Part shown: positions 29,929-41,369 of the stretch, one piece after another
How the letters are laid out: every line of letters starts with the position of its first letter
How positions within the stretch are numbered: position 1 is the stretch's first letter
Assembly (NCBI GenBank): GCA_002049455.2
Contig: KV919010.1
Coordinates: 55,738 to 119,737, forward strand
Reading direction: 5' to 3'
DNA length: 64,000 nucleotides
Source: Porphyra umbilicalis
Lineage: Eukaryota > Rhodophyta > Bangiophyceae > Bangiales > Bangiaceae
Translations under genes and position numbers: made by a program
Notes under the pieces: generated by a model
Database searches by the model: none
The model's input: only the letters and a program-made list of their open reading frames with translations
Told to the model about the DNA's origin: nothing

Positions 29929-31954
29929 TCCATTTGACCCGATCTGGGGTGACACGTGTGGCCCTTTCAGTGGAAAGACTACCCTAGGGGCCCCATATCC
30001 CGACGGGCGGTATGTACTGCGCAACATCGGCCGTCGAAGCTATCATGGCCGAAAGGACGTTATGGTATACGTTGCTGGATTACACACGACCCAAATGGGA
30101 CCATTGGCTGTTCAGAGAAGGACCGAGTTATTACAGATGGCAAAACTGTCCCGTGTCGACTCGAGATGCACAACAGAACTCGGCCGAAGTCCCTCAAAAA
30201 CGAAATCAACCACGCCACGAGACCAAGAATTGAACGACAGCTCGCGAAACAAGGCTAAACGTATCCGAATTGTGCTCAATACGACACAACATAGGGTGAA
30301 CGCGAAGGCATGTGGCAGTGTCACGGTTCGTCCAACAAGGCTATCTGTTGCCGAGGCCTCCAGCAGGCGACGATATGTTCTGCATAAGGCCGATCACCCA
30401 CAATCTAGGTTGCGGCTGTGTCGTCAGCAGATGCTGAGAGCAGATGAAGGTGCTGTCCAGGCCCGACAGGGACCCTCTCATGTTGTGTGGAACGGACGTT
30501 GCTGTGGCCTTGAGGGTATCAACCAACAATAGCGGATGTCATGAGACTCTCTCGTGAAGAGTTCTTAGATTTCAGGCCGAAGAGGCGCTGTCTGATTGGC
30601 CTTCGCGGAAAATCACTCGTGTATCCAGATAGACCTCCACGGGACTTAGTGGAATCGGAGCATTTTGGAAGTCCATGGTCGTAGATTGGGCTCCTTTTGT
30701 ACCTAGATCGATCCGCCATCCTTCAATCAGTCAAAGCGGATCGCGCGGGGGTCATCACGAGAGGACGATCGCGTGATTTACAGGGACACTGGATGGACAG
30801 CGAGCGGGCGCCGCGCAGCAATGAGTGGCTCAGCAAAGTAGTCGGGCAGCCGTCGGTCGGCCGCACCAGGTGGACCGTATGCGCATCGTTGGCAGACACG
30901 TGCGTGAGCGGGGCGTGAAGAGGCGGTCGGCAGCCAGCTGTCGCCCGGTGGCCGAGCCCCAGAGGCGGCGTGGCGAGTTACGCTGTGGCTCTGTTGCAGT
31001 GGCACGTCTCACGATACTCAGATTTGTGGTCTTGGGGCAGTGCCCCGACGCGTGGGTCCGTTTCTGGAACCCTGTTGCGCAGCGCGGGCGGTGCCCTGAA
31101 GCCCACAGGCCGTGGCCCGCTGTCGGAGGTGTCAGTATGGAAGGCGTGGGCCACGCTACCCGCGTGCGGGGCGGCCGCCGGGCGCCACTCGCCGCAGGGC
31201 GGGCAGGACCGGGAGGTATCCAGTCTCTTGCCTGCCCCTCTAGGTACCGTTTCGGCGGACCTGCAGCCCTGTTCGCTCGCGGGTGTCCACCGCCTGACCG
31301 ATTCCTGCTCAGCGAGGCTCAGGCCCAGGGGACACGCAGGCTGTCGTCCCCCACTTTCACAGACGAATGTGGGGTCCTGGCGCAGCCCGCGCGCTCATTC
31401 GCTTTTCGGCGCATTGCTGAAGGGGGTAGGCCGACCCGGCCGGCACGCGGTTGTGGTCCGCAGCCACACACAGCGATTGGGATCGCTCGCAGTGTTCTCG
31501 CGCGCGCGTGGGCGCCTGACGCAGTGCGTGCGTGGCGTCCTCGGGGGGCCCTGGCGGCCTCCCGCTGGTACCAGCGCTCGTGTGGCGCCCTGCCCCCACC
31601 CCGGGCCTCACCTACCACGGGGCGCCACCGCTCTCGCGCCTTCTTTATCCCGCGCAAACCGTGTATCCCGACTGTGACGACCTCCGCGCCCTCCGACCAT
31701 GAAGCGCGGGAAGAGTGCCAACGACTCTCGGAGGCGACGCGCCCATTGCAACCGTAACGCCCCCCTCCTCCCGTCCTCCCCTCCCCATACCTGCGATGGC
31801 CCCTGTGACCATCTCGATGTGCATGCTTCCACACCTCCTCCCCCTCCATCTCCCATGCCGCACGTGAGGCACGGGGGACCTCCTCTCCCCCCCGGCTTTG
31901 GCGGTGGCAACGATGGAGGGCGGCCGCATCGACTAAAGCGGCCGGGGTCCGTCT
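29929..31954. other. No recognisable gene
   Basis: Open frames up to 310 codons exist (30825-31757 plus) in GC-rich sequence, overlapped by a long minus frame. None shows a domain or an unambiguous coding signal. Confidence 0.35.
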
Positions 31955-32605
31955 ATGATCGCTACAGTGGACGTGGCTTCCCTGAGGACCTCGACCAACA
32001 ATGGCGCGCGATTCGACCCCGCGGAGCTCGGGACCTGGACGGTGGGCATCGTGCACCCCTTGAACAGGTGCGCCAACCTCTCCCTCCTGGCGGTGGACGC
32101 GGCCGGCCGCCTTTCAGCCCTCCTCGACGCCCATCCAGTTTCCCGTCTGGCCCACCACGCCCGCCGCCGAGGCCGTCGCGGGGTCCCCCCCCTGGCCGGC
32201 CAAGAGGTTGCCCTGACCCGCCGAGGGGCGGCACTTTCTTGCGTCCGTGTAGTCCGCCGCGCCGTCCGCCGGGCCCTCCTGGCCCGACCGGGCGCCACCC
32301 GTCTTCGCCTCGGGGTGGTGAGTAACGTCGCCTGTGGACCTCGCCGCGCCGTCCGCCGGGACCTTTTGGCCCGCCCGGACGCTACCCGTCCCCGCCTTGG
32401 GGTGCCAACAATCACTGCCCCTGGAGCCCGCCTAGAAGTTCTCCGCGGCCCCCTTCTGGTCCTCCGTGCTTCTCTTCACATCCGAGATGGTACGAGGACG
32501 CCCCTCCGTCGTCACACGCTGCACGCGCTTCGACCGTTTATGAGGCGTCAGACGCGCCGTCATCCTGGCGGGGCGACCCCGGCGCGCTTCATCCAGCGCC
32601 ACTAG
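31955..32605 (+). CDS. Hypothetical protein, 216 aa, with an internal ~30-residue duplication
   Basis: The frame begins at a real ATG (MIATVDVASLRTSTNNGARF). The first 75 residues are mixed composition (DPAELGTWTVGIVHPLNRCA, NLSLLAVDAAGRLSALLDAH). The C-terminal half is very Arg-rich with two similar units (RRAVRRALLARPGATRLRLG and RRAVRRDLLARPDATRPRLG). No family is recognised. It lies 0.25 kb upstream of the Myb/SANT-like gene and inside the 30-bp inverted repeat pair, so it may belong to the Harbinger element or be chance. An overlapping minus frame (31933-32415) is also open. Confidence 0.3.
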   Translation: MIATVDVASLRTSTNNGARFDPAELGTWTVGIVHPLNRCANLSLLAVDAAGRLSALLDAHPVSRLAHHARRRGRRGVPPLAGQEVALTRRGAALSCVRVVRRAVRRALLARPGATRLRLGVVSNVACGPRRAVRRDLLARPDATRPRLGVPTITAPGARLEVLRGPLLVLRASLHIRDGTRTPLRRHTLHALRPFMRRQTRRHPGGATPARFIQRH

Positions 32606-32838
32606 GGTACGAGTGGGTGCTGACGCACACGTCGTCCCGTAACACCTTCGCGCCTTTGACCTGGTTGCCCGCGTTGCCGCAGCAGGTTCCGCAGCAGACG
32701 CCGCAGGACGTCGGGTTATTTTTTCTGTACGCGCTGCAGGGGCCTCAAGCCCCCCCCCCTTCGGCCTATTAACTAGTCCCTGTGGCCCAACAGACTCGAC
32801 GCGTGGTCCCTTTCTTCCCACCGCTCCCCTACCTGCAG

Positions 32839-34049
32839 TAGCCTACGTTCTTCCCAAGAACACGGGGTCGAGTTTGGGGTGGACGAATGACGACCGCGTC
32901 CCTTTCTGCGAGGTCTACCTGCTTGTGTCTACCGACGCTGTTCACGGGACGAGTCGGAGAAAGGATGATATGTGGGCGGCGGTGCATAAGGTATTGGAAG
33001 ACAAGATGCACAAGAAGGTGCCCATGCGCGTGGCGCGTAACGCAAGTGCCGTCGAGAAGCAGTTCAAGCGGATCCGCACGGGTGTGAGTACTTTTACATC
33101 GCACAACCTGGTTGTGAAGGTGATGCCAACGGCCGGCAACCTCACGGAGGAGGATATCATCAGCGGTGCCGTTGCTCGCTACTGCTCGCTGGACGTGTCC
33201 GACGCTATGCGCACTGACCGCGAGAAGGACAAGCGACAGGATTCGACGCGCAAGCGCAAAGCGAAGCTAACGCACTGCAAGTGGGTGGCTTGCTGGCGGG
33301 TGCCCCGGCATAGCGCCAAGTTTAGCGGCGCCGCCAACCTGGCGATCTCCGAGACGGACGTCGATACCACGTCGGAAGACGAGACCGGCAGCAGAGGCGG
33401 CGTCGGCGTCAACATAAGCAATGGCGGTTTCCAACGGCGCCCTGGTGGCGTCAAGGCGGTCAAAGCGGCGTGCTTCGAGGACATGCAGTATGAGAAGCAG
33501 GTGCAGGCGAGGACGGGCGCGCTGGCCACGCTGACCGCGGCGCAACACGAGCGTACCGCCCTTTGCTTTTTAGAGTCGCCATCGATGAGAAACACGCCCG
33601 AGGCGGCACGCTACCGCAAAGCCATCGTCAACACGATGCTGCAGAGCGCTGGTTCTTCACTGGGGTCGACTAGTGGTGCGGGGGGGGCTTCGGGTGTGGA
33701 CGTGTCTGTGGACGGCCTGAACGGCGGCGTGGTCGGCCCCGGTGACCGCGACTCGTCGCTCACGGCGCCGCCAGGTGCCAGCCCTGCTGCCGAAGCACTG
33801 GCGCCGCCGGCGCGTGGAGCCCCGGCGGCGCCCGGCACAGCTGCAGCAGCATCTGTGTCTGCACCGGCGGCGCGGGCAGCGACTGGCCCGGCGAAGCGTT
33901 CAGTACAACGAGCATCTGTGGCGGGCCGCAAAGCGCAGGCCTCCGAGGAGCAGGCAGCGAAGGCTGTCCTCCTTTGCAAGCTGTGGACCACGCGCGATCT
34001 CGACGACAGGGACGAGGGCAGCACCACCGACAGCACTGAGGCCTTGTAG
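32839..34049 (+). CDS. Myb/SANT-like protein of a PIF/Harbinger transposon, 5' end incomplete
   Basis: PIF/Harbinger elements carry a second gene for a Myb/SANT-like protein that helps the transposase bind DNA and enter the nucleus. This frame has the family pattern: LGWTNDDRVPFCEVYLLVST, DAVHGTSRRKDDMWAAVHKV, an Arg/Lys-rich loop, KQFKRIRTGVSTFTSHN, TEEDIISGAVARYC, and the characteristic CKWVACWRVPRHSAKF (CW..LR.SPKF in relatives). A Ser/Gly/Ala-rich linker and a Lys/Arg-rich C-terminus (KRSVQRASVAGRKAQASEEQ) follow. The frame has no ATG before the domain. A good 3' splice site (pyrimidine tract then CTGCAG at 32833-32838) suggests that the first exon lies upstream. It is convergent with the transposase at 34.9-36.5 kb, as expected for one element. 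Confidence 0.75.
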
Positions 34050-34944
34050 AGACTGTACTGTGTATTGCGAGTGCGCATCCATGTTAGTTGATAGTTGCAG
34101 CAATGGTTTTTGTTCCCCACTCGGCAGGGTTTTTTTTTCCTCCCCACTTTGCAGTTCTCGTGCGCTAAACCAGTTCTTCACTCTCTTTTAAGGCGTGGCA
34201 GAAGCTGGTGTATCAGCTCCACCAGGGAACAAACAAAACAGACGCCGCTTGCGTCTGCAGCAAAGGGCACGGCGACACAATCGCACCGCTCGTCGCCATC
34301 AGACAATACCGCCCCCTATCACAACTAACTGGTCGTCCACCTTACCCGCCAGACTTTATCACCCAACACCCATCCCGCACACCCCCACCCAAACAAAAAA
34401 ACATCACCCCTCTAGCACGCGCGCGGAGAAAAAGGCGAGAAAGCTGGGGGCAGTGCCGAACGGGCATTGGGGGCGGCCACATCAGGAGCCAGCGCGCAGG
34501 GTGGCCGGCGCGCGCCCAAAGCGAGCGCAAAACGAGATGGCGCACCGCCAGGTAGCACGCGCGAGTGCATCTGGGCTCGGCACTGCGAGGAACCACGAGC
34601 GTGCGGCACGAGGCGGCGGCCCAGGAAAGAGCACGCGTGTGCGGCGGATGGGGGCGCGCCGCGAGGCAGCGCGCGCGTGAGTAACAAGGAGGCGCGCCCC
34701 GAGGGAGCACGCGTGCGGGCCAGTGCGGCGTGGACGCGGCGGCTTGGCGGCCGCGCGGGCGTAGAGGGCGACGGTGTGTCCACGCAAGCCCTCGCGGAAT
34801 CTGAGCTCCAGCCGCGGACTCGGCCGGTCACGCCAGTTCCGACCGTGGCGCTATCGACTTTGGCTCTCTGTCTTACGTGCAATAGACAACAAAATAATGG
34901 TAAAAAAAGACCTTGCCCAACGGGGAAAAACAAACCATTGTATG
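34050..34944. other. Spacer between the two convergent Harbinger genes
   Basis: Holds the 3' regions of both genes. No ORF with a domain. 34390-34780 is GC-rich with repeated GGCGCGC/GCGCGCG words. No clear AATAAA was found. Confidence 0.4.
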
Positions 34945-36475
34945 TCACCTGCTGTCACTCTTCGAAAGGTACGGGGCCAATAAGTCACCGCGGTCGTTCC
35001 ACACATGCGTGGTGAGGCCAGCACGAAGTTGGTTGTGCTCAGAAGCATTGCAAGTGTCGCCCCAGGCCTCAAAGACGGCGGCCATGCCGCCCGCAGCCGG
35101 CTGCTCGACAGAGTGGATCTGGAGTGGCGCGTTGGCGCAGGCGTGTGCGCCGCCTGGTGCAGCTTCCCCGGCGGCAGCACCCGCCCCGAAGTCCGCCCCA
35201 CCACGCTGTCCACTGCCGCCACCGCCAGCTGGCCCACCATCAGGTCCGTTGCCGTCCTCACTCCCAGTTCCCTTGTCGTCACAATCTACAGGATGAGCAC
35301 CCCCCCCCCCGTTAGGTCCCTCTGTGCGTCTGCGTTGTCTCAAAACGCCCTCGGGGTGGCTCTCACCACACATGTTCTGCAGTATGGAGACCGCCTTGAA
35401 GGTTAGGATAGCACCCAGGGTGGAGCGCGATGTGGAAGCGTTGCGTCAGGACACCAAAAAGGCGCTCCAAGTCCTTGCGGTTCGCCTCCTGCAGGCGGTT
35501 AAAGACCTTCTGCTCCTCACTGGAGGGCATGGGAAGCGGGGACATGAGGAACGCATATCGCGGGTAAATGCCATCCACCAGGTAGTACGGCAACGTGCGA
35601 CGTGTCCCGTTCAACGTGTAGGACTGGTTGCGAGTCGGCCACCGGCCTGCAGTCACGTAGAGGTAGAGGGGGGACTGGTGCATCAAGTTGACGTCGTTGA
35701 GGCTCCCAGGTGCGCCGACAAACACGTGCCGAATCCACAGGACCTCGTCGCACATAGCCTCCACAGCGATGCCGCGCGAGCCCTTTCGGGTCTGGTAGCT
35801 GCCCGCTATACCTCTGGGACACTGGTGCCACGCCCAGCGACTGCCATCAAGCGAGCCCATGAGTCCGGGGAAGCCACGCTCCGCGTTCCGGTCCAGGATC
35901 GTCTTCAGCTCCGCGTCGTTGGGCCGCCGCAGGTAGGCAGACTCCCACTCAGACACGATGCATACCATCAAAAACTTGATCGAAAGGAGGATGGTTGAAC
36001 GGGAACTCCGCACGTACTCGTCAGCGTGGTCTGCCGCCTCCCGATACGCAAGCACACGAAAGGCAGCAACCACCTTTTGTAGAGGATGCGCCTGCGGTCG
36101 GCCCGTAGCGTTGATACGCCGCCGGAAGGAGGGAGTGTCCTTGACCTCCGAATAGACGCGCCGGAACACAGCACGCGGAACGCGAAAACGCGTTTCAAAG
36201 TCGTGCTCATTGTAGACAGGGTCTTGTCCATCGACTCCACAGTAATCTCGCACAATGTTGTTCAGCCCGGCATCAAAGTCCCGCTGCTTGTTGGGCTGAC
36301 GTCTAGGAAGGGAGCTACGGTAGCGGCCACGTCGGATCATACGCAACGCAGTCACACGCATTCGCAGCGCCCTAACCGCCGCCACATGCGCGTGCTCAGC
36401 GGCGCAAACGACCGCGCCGTCGCCATCAGACAGTCGCACGGCAATCGGGCACGGCTCGTCCTCTTGGGGCTCCAT
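34945..36475 (-). pseudogene. PIF/Harbinger DDE transposase, one frameshift
   Basis: A cut-and-paste nuclease of the Plant_tran/DDE_4-like group. From ATG 36475 (MEPQEDEPCPIAVRL) the order is an N-terminal acidic part, an HTH-like region (NEHDFETRFRVPRAVFRRVY; LQKVVAAFRVLAYREAADHA), then the catalytic core: D210 in GLMGSLDGSRWAWHQCP, D261 in GAPGSLNDVNLMHQS, D301 in YLVDGIYP, and E337 in KDLERLFGVLTQRFHI. The first frame runs to 35363. The conserved C-terminal motif ILQNMCGE continues one frame over, from about 35420 to 34945; one extra G in the CCTGGGT near 35425 accounts for it. All catalytic residues remain, so the frameshift is recent or a sequencing error. It is convergent with the Myb/SANT-like gene. 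The length with the shift corrected, about 510 aa, is on the long side because of a Gly-rich tail. Confidence 0.82.
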
Positions 36476-37608
36476 GTCCCCGGGCAAACGCGCCAAAAAG
36501 CTGGTGGCGAGAGCACCGTGGCGACGTCGACAGTGGTGGCCACGCGCGGACGCCGGTGGCGGCAAGCGTTGCGGTGAGTGGCCGCAAAGGATGATGGTTG
36601 TCGCAGCCGTGGGGAGCTAGTCGTGGTGCGCTAGGAATAAAAATGGGAGTGCAAGTGGGGGGAACATGCAGGAAGGGAGATGGGGCGCGGGTCGTGCTTC
36701 TCAAACCAAGGACGGTGACATGGGCAACGGACGAGGCCAAGAGATCATGAAGGAAGAGGGCGACGGACGGGACCGGGGACGCGGGTGGTGATGCGAGCCG
36801 CTCTTGTCGAACCCGTGGGCGTGACGTCGACGGGTTCTGTGCGCGGCACGCCGCGGCACGCCGGGCAGCCGAAGCGACCCCCCCCCCCCGCACAACAGCC
36901 TCCATGCGCGACGATGGTCCACTGGTGCCCCCAGAAACGCTACGTGGGGGACCCACCTGGGGCCTCGACCCCGCAGACCCCCCCCACCTCTCTCTAAACA
37001 CGCTGTGGGCGGTGTCGGATCACCACCCGCCCCAGGCCCCCCGATCTGGTCGGCCGACCACCCTCCCCCTCTTCTAACATTCTGTGACGGTGGCGGGCTG
37101 GCAAGCTCAGCCGAGCACCCGCCCAGTCGCAACCCGCGTGGCGCACAAGGACCCTCTCGATGATCTGATCACGGGACACCAAAAATCTGCTCTGTTGAAC
37201 CACGCCTAGTGGGCGATATTTGTTGGTCGGCTCTCGCGTGCCGAGGACCACGCCATTGCTGTTGATTGCAGATCTTTGCTATAGAGCTACGAAAGTGGTC
37301 AGGGGCGTGCCCTAACACGTTTTGCACTAATCCGATACAAATTGATATACATGTGGACTCGATTGCCCAATGAGAACACGGACAGCGTTGGGGCCGACTG
37401 CAAACCTACCCCATTTTGCCTCGCGATTGGGTCAGGTCCGCCACCCGCCTCACTTCTGTGTATTGGAGTTGATTCGTACTTGCAGGATTCCGTCAAGAGT
37501 ATTGGAGACCAGATTGGGGTCGATCACATTGACAGAGAAGCCGATTGGCCCCATATTCTTCATAAACAGACACGTTTCTACAACGTGGCGCTACGTGTAC
37601 CGAATATG
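36476..37608. other. No supported gene; right flank of the Harbinger genes
   Basis: Probably contains the promoter of the transposase gene and the right end of the element. No convincing terminal inverted repeat with a 3-bp target duplication was found. C-rich homopolymers lie near 36880-36900 and 36970-36980. Confidence 0.4.
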
Positions 37609-37638
37609 AGATGGGGCCGACGTTGCTGGGATTGCTCT
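37609..37638 (-). repeat. Right arm of the 30-bp inverted repeat (partner 29899-29928)
   Basis: Complement of AGAGCAATCCCAGCAACGTC plus ten more bases, with one mismatch. Flanking trinucleotides (TGA left, TAA right) resemble but do not equal a Harbinger 3-bp target duplication. Confidence 0.7.
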
Positions 37639-37793
37639 AAGCACGTCCGGACAAGATCGACCGCACGCCAACTCCTGTGGTGTTGCATGCTGCACGGGAG
37701 CTTGCGACTACCCCCTAGCCTACCATCGACTAACCCCTCATCCTTCCCGGCAGCCCTGCCCCCTCTCTCCCCCCCCCTCCCCCCCATCTTTCG

Positions 37794-38080
37794 ATGAACC
37801 TGGACGCCTGCTCCTGCGCCACCATGCCCCCTACAGACGTCGATGCTCTTTGCGCTGGTAAGTGGCTTTTGTTGCTTGCCCAGTTATGGAGGGATCATTG
37901 CCGTGTGCCGCAGCGAGCACGCCTCTCATCATCGCGTTGCCTCCCGCTGTGGCCGCCAACTCTCACCTCGCTGTTTTTTTCCGCTGATCATGATCACGGC
38001 CGCTGACTGCACTGCCAGCTGCCTTCAGTCCTTCCCATGCCGAAGTAGGTGACTGGATCTTTCGTTGGAGGGATGAGTGA
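37794..38080 (+). CDS. Two-exon mini-gene, 41 aa
   Basis: Exon 1 (37794-37857) begins with an ATG after a long pyrimidine-rich leader and ends at CTG|GTAAGT. Exon 2 (38019-38080) begins after GCTGACTGCACTGCCAG, which has a CTGAC branch-like motif 17 bp before the acceptor. Splicing out 161 nt joins DVDALCA to AFSPSHAEVGDWIFRWRDE and reaches a TGA in frame. The consensus splice signals and frame continuity support a real transcript. The product is not recognised. It could also be the 5' part of a longer, alternatively spliced gene. It lies 155 bp beyond the right arm of the 30-bp inverted repeat. Confidence 0.4.
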
Positions 38081-38589
38081 TTGACGAGCACCATTACCGG
38101 ACAATGGAGACTGTTCATTGACAGCTATGCGCTTTATATTTGCCACGTGATTTTCTGAGCACTGTTACTGTTCTCTGGTCTGGTCATGCGTTTCATGTTT
38201 TGCTTCTTCTATTGCTTGTGTCTGTCAGTTGTTCAACTTGAAGGGGGAGAGGGGGAGCTCGCGCATGGCGCGCCGCACCATGCGCTTGCGTTCATTTTGC
38301 CTGCTTGGTGGCACTCGATCGCCCTTCATGTCGCTATTATGAACAGGATGAACAAACGCAATTACGGTAAAGAATCTGTAAGCATGTGCGTCATAAAGCA
38401 CGATCGGCCAATCGTAACGGGGCTTACAGTGACGTGAGAAGTGTTGTGAACCAATCAAATTCCCATCTGATCCAGCTTTTTTCCTAGATCTTGAGCCATC
38501 GACGTGCCCTCACGACCGAAACGCAGCGGACAAACTTGTATGATACATCCCCAACACATCACCTGTGACTGACAAATTGAAGCGTTTTC
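38081..38589. other. No gene seen
   Basis: Mixed-composition DNA of lower GC than its surroundings, without a supported ORF. Confidence 0.5.
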
Positions 38590-39350
38590 AGTCGGCTGCA
38601 TATCCAGGAACATTTTCCCGGAGGGCCGCGCGGGCTGATACAGCAGCCGCCGCCGCTGGTCGCGACAGCGTGGACAGTTCGAAGCCGACGCCGTGGCCCG
38701 TGCCACCCACCGCAGGTGGCGGCGGCGGCGGAACGGCAGCGTGCTGCCGCTCGTCCGCCTCCTGCCGCGCGAACGCGCGTAAGATCGTGGCCGCCGCCGC
38801 TGCGCGGATTGACGCGTGAGCGCCCGGAGGGTCGGGCGGCTGCGGCGGGGGCGTTGGCGTGGCGGCCGACGGTGGCAGCGGCGGCGGCGGTGGCGGCGGC
38901 GGCGCGGCGGCTGATGGCAGTGGCGCGGCCGCAGGCGACGGCGCCGCCAACGCGGCGGCGGCCGGTGACGCGCCTTGCCCCCACGCAACGGCTGATGGCC
39001 CATCCTCCGCTCCCGCGGCCCATCCTCCGCTCCCGCGGCCGGCCGTCTGCCCGCCGACGCACTGCGGAACGATTGGGACGGGTGGGCGGCGCTGGAAACG
39101 GCCAACCACCACGTTGACGAGGGCGGCGCTGCCGCGGGTTCTGACGGCTCGGCCGCCTCCTCCCCCCCGCCGTCAAGGCGCTCGTCGCCTACGTGCTGGC
39201 CGTCGGGGGGAAGAACACGGTGCTCGCCGCCCACGTGGCGTTGCTGGCCCACCGCTGCGGCACTGAGGCGGCACAGCTGGGGGAGACCCTCGACGTGCGC
39301 GTGCTGCTGCTGGGGCGTCGCACCTTCGCGGCCGTGCGTTCGGCAACGGC
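38590..39350 (+). pseudogene. Unknown Gly/Ala-rich protein gene broken by a stop, a 20-bp duplication and a C-tract
   Basis: The plus strand reads protein-like sequence in pieces: FQSAAYPGTFSRRAARADTA to KIVAAAAARIDA, then TGA (38817-38819), then a Gly-rich spacer to DAPCPHATADGPSSAPAA. A perfect 20-bp tandem duplication (39001-39040) then shifts the frame to GRLPADALRNDWDGWAALET and ANHHVDEGGAAAGSDGSAAS. At a C7 run (39162-39168) the frame shifts again to AVKALVAYVLAVGGKNTVLA, AHVALLAHRCGTEAAQLGET and LDVRVLLLGRRTFAAVRSA. The last part is well-composed protein without low complexity. No family is recognised. Removing the duplication and one base would restore continuity, which argues for recent decay. 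The long minus-strand frame here (38455-39438) is a shadow. Confidence 0.4.
39001..39040. repeat. Perfect 20-bp tandem duplication causing a frameshift
   Basis: CATCCTCCGCTCCCGCGGCC occurs twice head to tail. Twenty bases shift the reading frame of the surrounding pseudogene. Confidence 0.85.
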
Positions 39351-39468
39351 TGGGGGGGGGGGGGGGGAAACCGCCTGGGGTTGCCGCCCGCAGTCGCGGC
39401 TGGCCGCAGGGGGGGTGGGGGGGGCGGGCGGCCGCCACTGTGGCCGCGGCGGCAGTGGCGATGCGTGA

Positions 39469-41369
39469 TCGACAATGTCATTTGACTTGAGGTATATCTC
39501 ATGCACTAAAACCTGCCCCAACAACGATGTGGGAGCGTCGGAACTGGTCCTCCAGTAGCCAAAGTCCCTTAGATGACAGATATGGGAGTGTCGGCGGTAC
39601 TCCGGAAAAAAGGGGCTGTGAGTGCGATAAGCGCCTGAATGCGCGTGGGTCGCGCGACACGGGTGAAACGCTGCGTCCGGTTTCCTGCTCAGCAATAGCC
39701 GTTGCAACAATGATCCAGCTGATCATTACAGTCCACTCAAACTGATCGGGCGGATCAAGCCGGCGGGCTTGCATGAGACGAAAAAGAGAACATGCAATCA
39801 AACAGTAGCCCACGCTTCAGAATCTCTGCGTCCAGGTACGGCCGAGTCCATGGGCCGGCGTTTCATTTTCGGTCCCGATGCTTATCCGCCACTGAAGTGC
39901 TCACGTAGTGCTCGCGTCTGCGACACATTTAGCCTCTCTGCGCGACTCTCTGGCGGCACTCTGTTGTATTGTATCGTCATTGTGTCGCCAACTCCAGGTA
40001 CGTGCGTGCAATACCGTGGCCTTGAGGGCTGTGGCGCGCTCGGCAACGCATCTACACCAGGCACGCCGGCCGGCCCCGGAGCCGCAAGCGCGCACGGGGG
40101 CACAAACAGCCAAGTTGCCGTGGCGGGGGGGGCGTGCGGCGAGGAAAGGGGTGCCGCTGCCGCCACCGCAGCGGCGGCGGCCCGCCCGCGTCGCGCAACA
40201 CCGACGGGAGGGGCCGTTACACCGCCGCACAGCGCACCTGCGCACGGCTAGCGAGGCGGCTGACACAGCGCACGGGCGGGCGGATGAAATCGACCGAGGC
40301 GTGACACGGCGCCTCTAACCGCGCCGCTAGATGGCGTCAGAAGGCTCCGATGATTCGCCGCAACAGAAGCCGGCGCGCAGGCACGTTCACCCGCAGGTCA
40401 TTGTGGGCGCGTCGAATCCCAGAAGACGCTGCGCCCGGTAATCGGGTGCAACTCGGGGCGGTGGCCACCGCCTCCTCTGCCCCACACTACGTGGGGGGGG
40501 GCAGGGGGGCTGGCGCCGTCCGGGCCCTGTGACCCCTGTGGCAGGACAGTCCTTCTCAGCCGCGTAACGTTTTTCGCTTTTAGCGTCATCGCGACCCTTC
40601 CAACACTGACACTCCCTCAGATCCCTTACAACACGAATGCAGACTGCCACCTCAGAAACGGAGAGCAAGTCCCTTGATCAACGTCACCACTGGTGGCATA
40701 ATCCCCCCCCGGACGGGCCTGCCGACCGCGACGCTACACCCCGAGGTGACTCGAAGGAACCGGTGCCACATGGGCAGACGCGTTCGGGTCAGGTGTCCAG
40801 TCGAAATCCACACACGCGTGTCGATGGCAAAAGCCGAACTCCTTGGTCGCCACGTGGCGCGAAAATTTGCGGAGCGAAACGTTGATGGAAGTGCTTCCAG
40901 ACAAGGGGTTTTCTTTGAAGCCATGTGAATTGTCTTTCCTGGACGATGGGGACCTATTTCTTCATAGCCAACGAAATGTCTCGACGGCCAGAGTATCAGA
41001 TGCCGATCCACTGCTACTATCTGACCGCTACAGGCATCGTCTTTGATCCAGGGCTGTAAGCTTTCGACGAAAGTATCGTACATGGTTCTTTCCTGAAGAA
41101 CTATTGATACCTATCGTTCATGGGTTGAAAAACCATCAGCCCGACTTTTTTTGTAACTAACTCGAAGCGCGACCTGACTTTTGTCTGATACAGTCGTTCC
41201 ACAGAAAACCCGTCAGTCGGCCGAAACCAACAATGACACCGACATGACACTTAAGTTACGGACATGTTGTGCTAAATTGACGTCGAGGCAAAAGAGACTG
41301 CCCACGTGGTGATGTCAAACCTTTCAGCAAACTGCCAATGTGCAACCTCAACGGCGACGTCGTCAACAC
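39469..41369. other. No recognisable gene
   Basis: Contains open frames up to 160 codons (39769-40251 plus, Ala/Gly-rich towards its end) but no domain. 40060-40250 is GC-rich. 41040-41250 has lower GC and is featureless. Confidence 0.4.

Noticed and set aside
30825-31757. 310-codon plus-strand frame
   Set aside because: Arg/Pro/Ala-rich, overlapped by a 245-codon minus frame, no recognisable motif and no good start context.
29899-37638. Calling the 30-bp inverted repeats the definite ends of the Harbinger element
   Set aside because: Flanking trinucleotides are not identical and the enclosed 7.7 kb is large for the family; kept only as a finding.
38455-39438. 327-codon minus-strand frame
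   Set aside because: Arg/His/Pro-rich by-product of the GC-rich plus-strand pseudogene; the plus-strand pieces have balanced protein composition.
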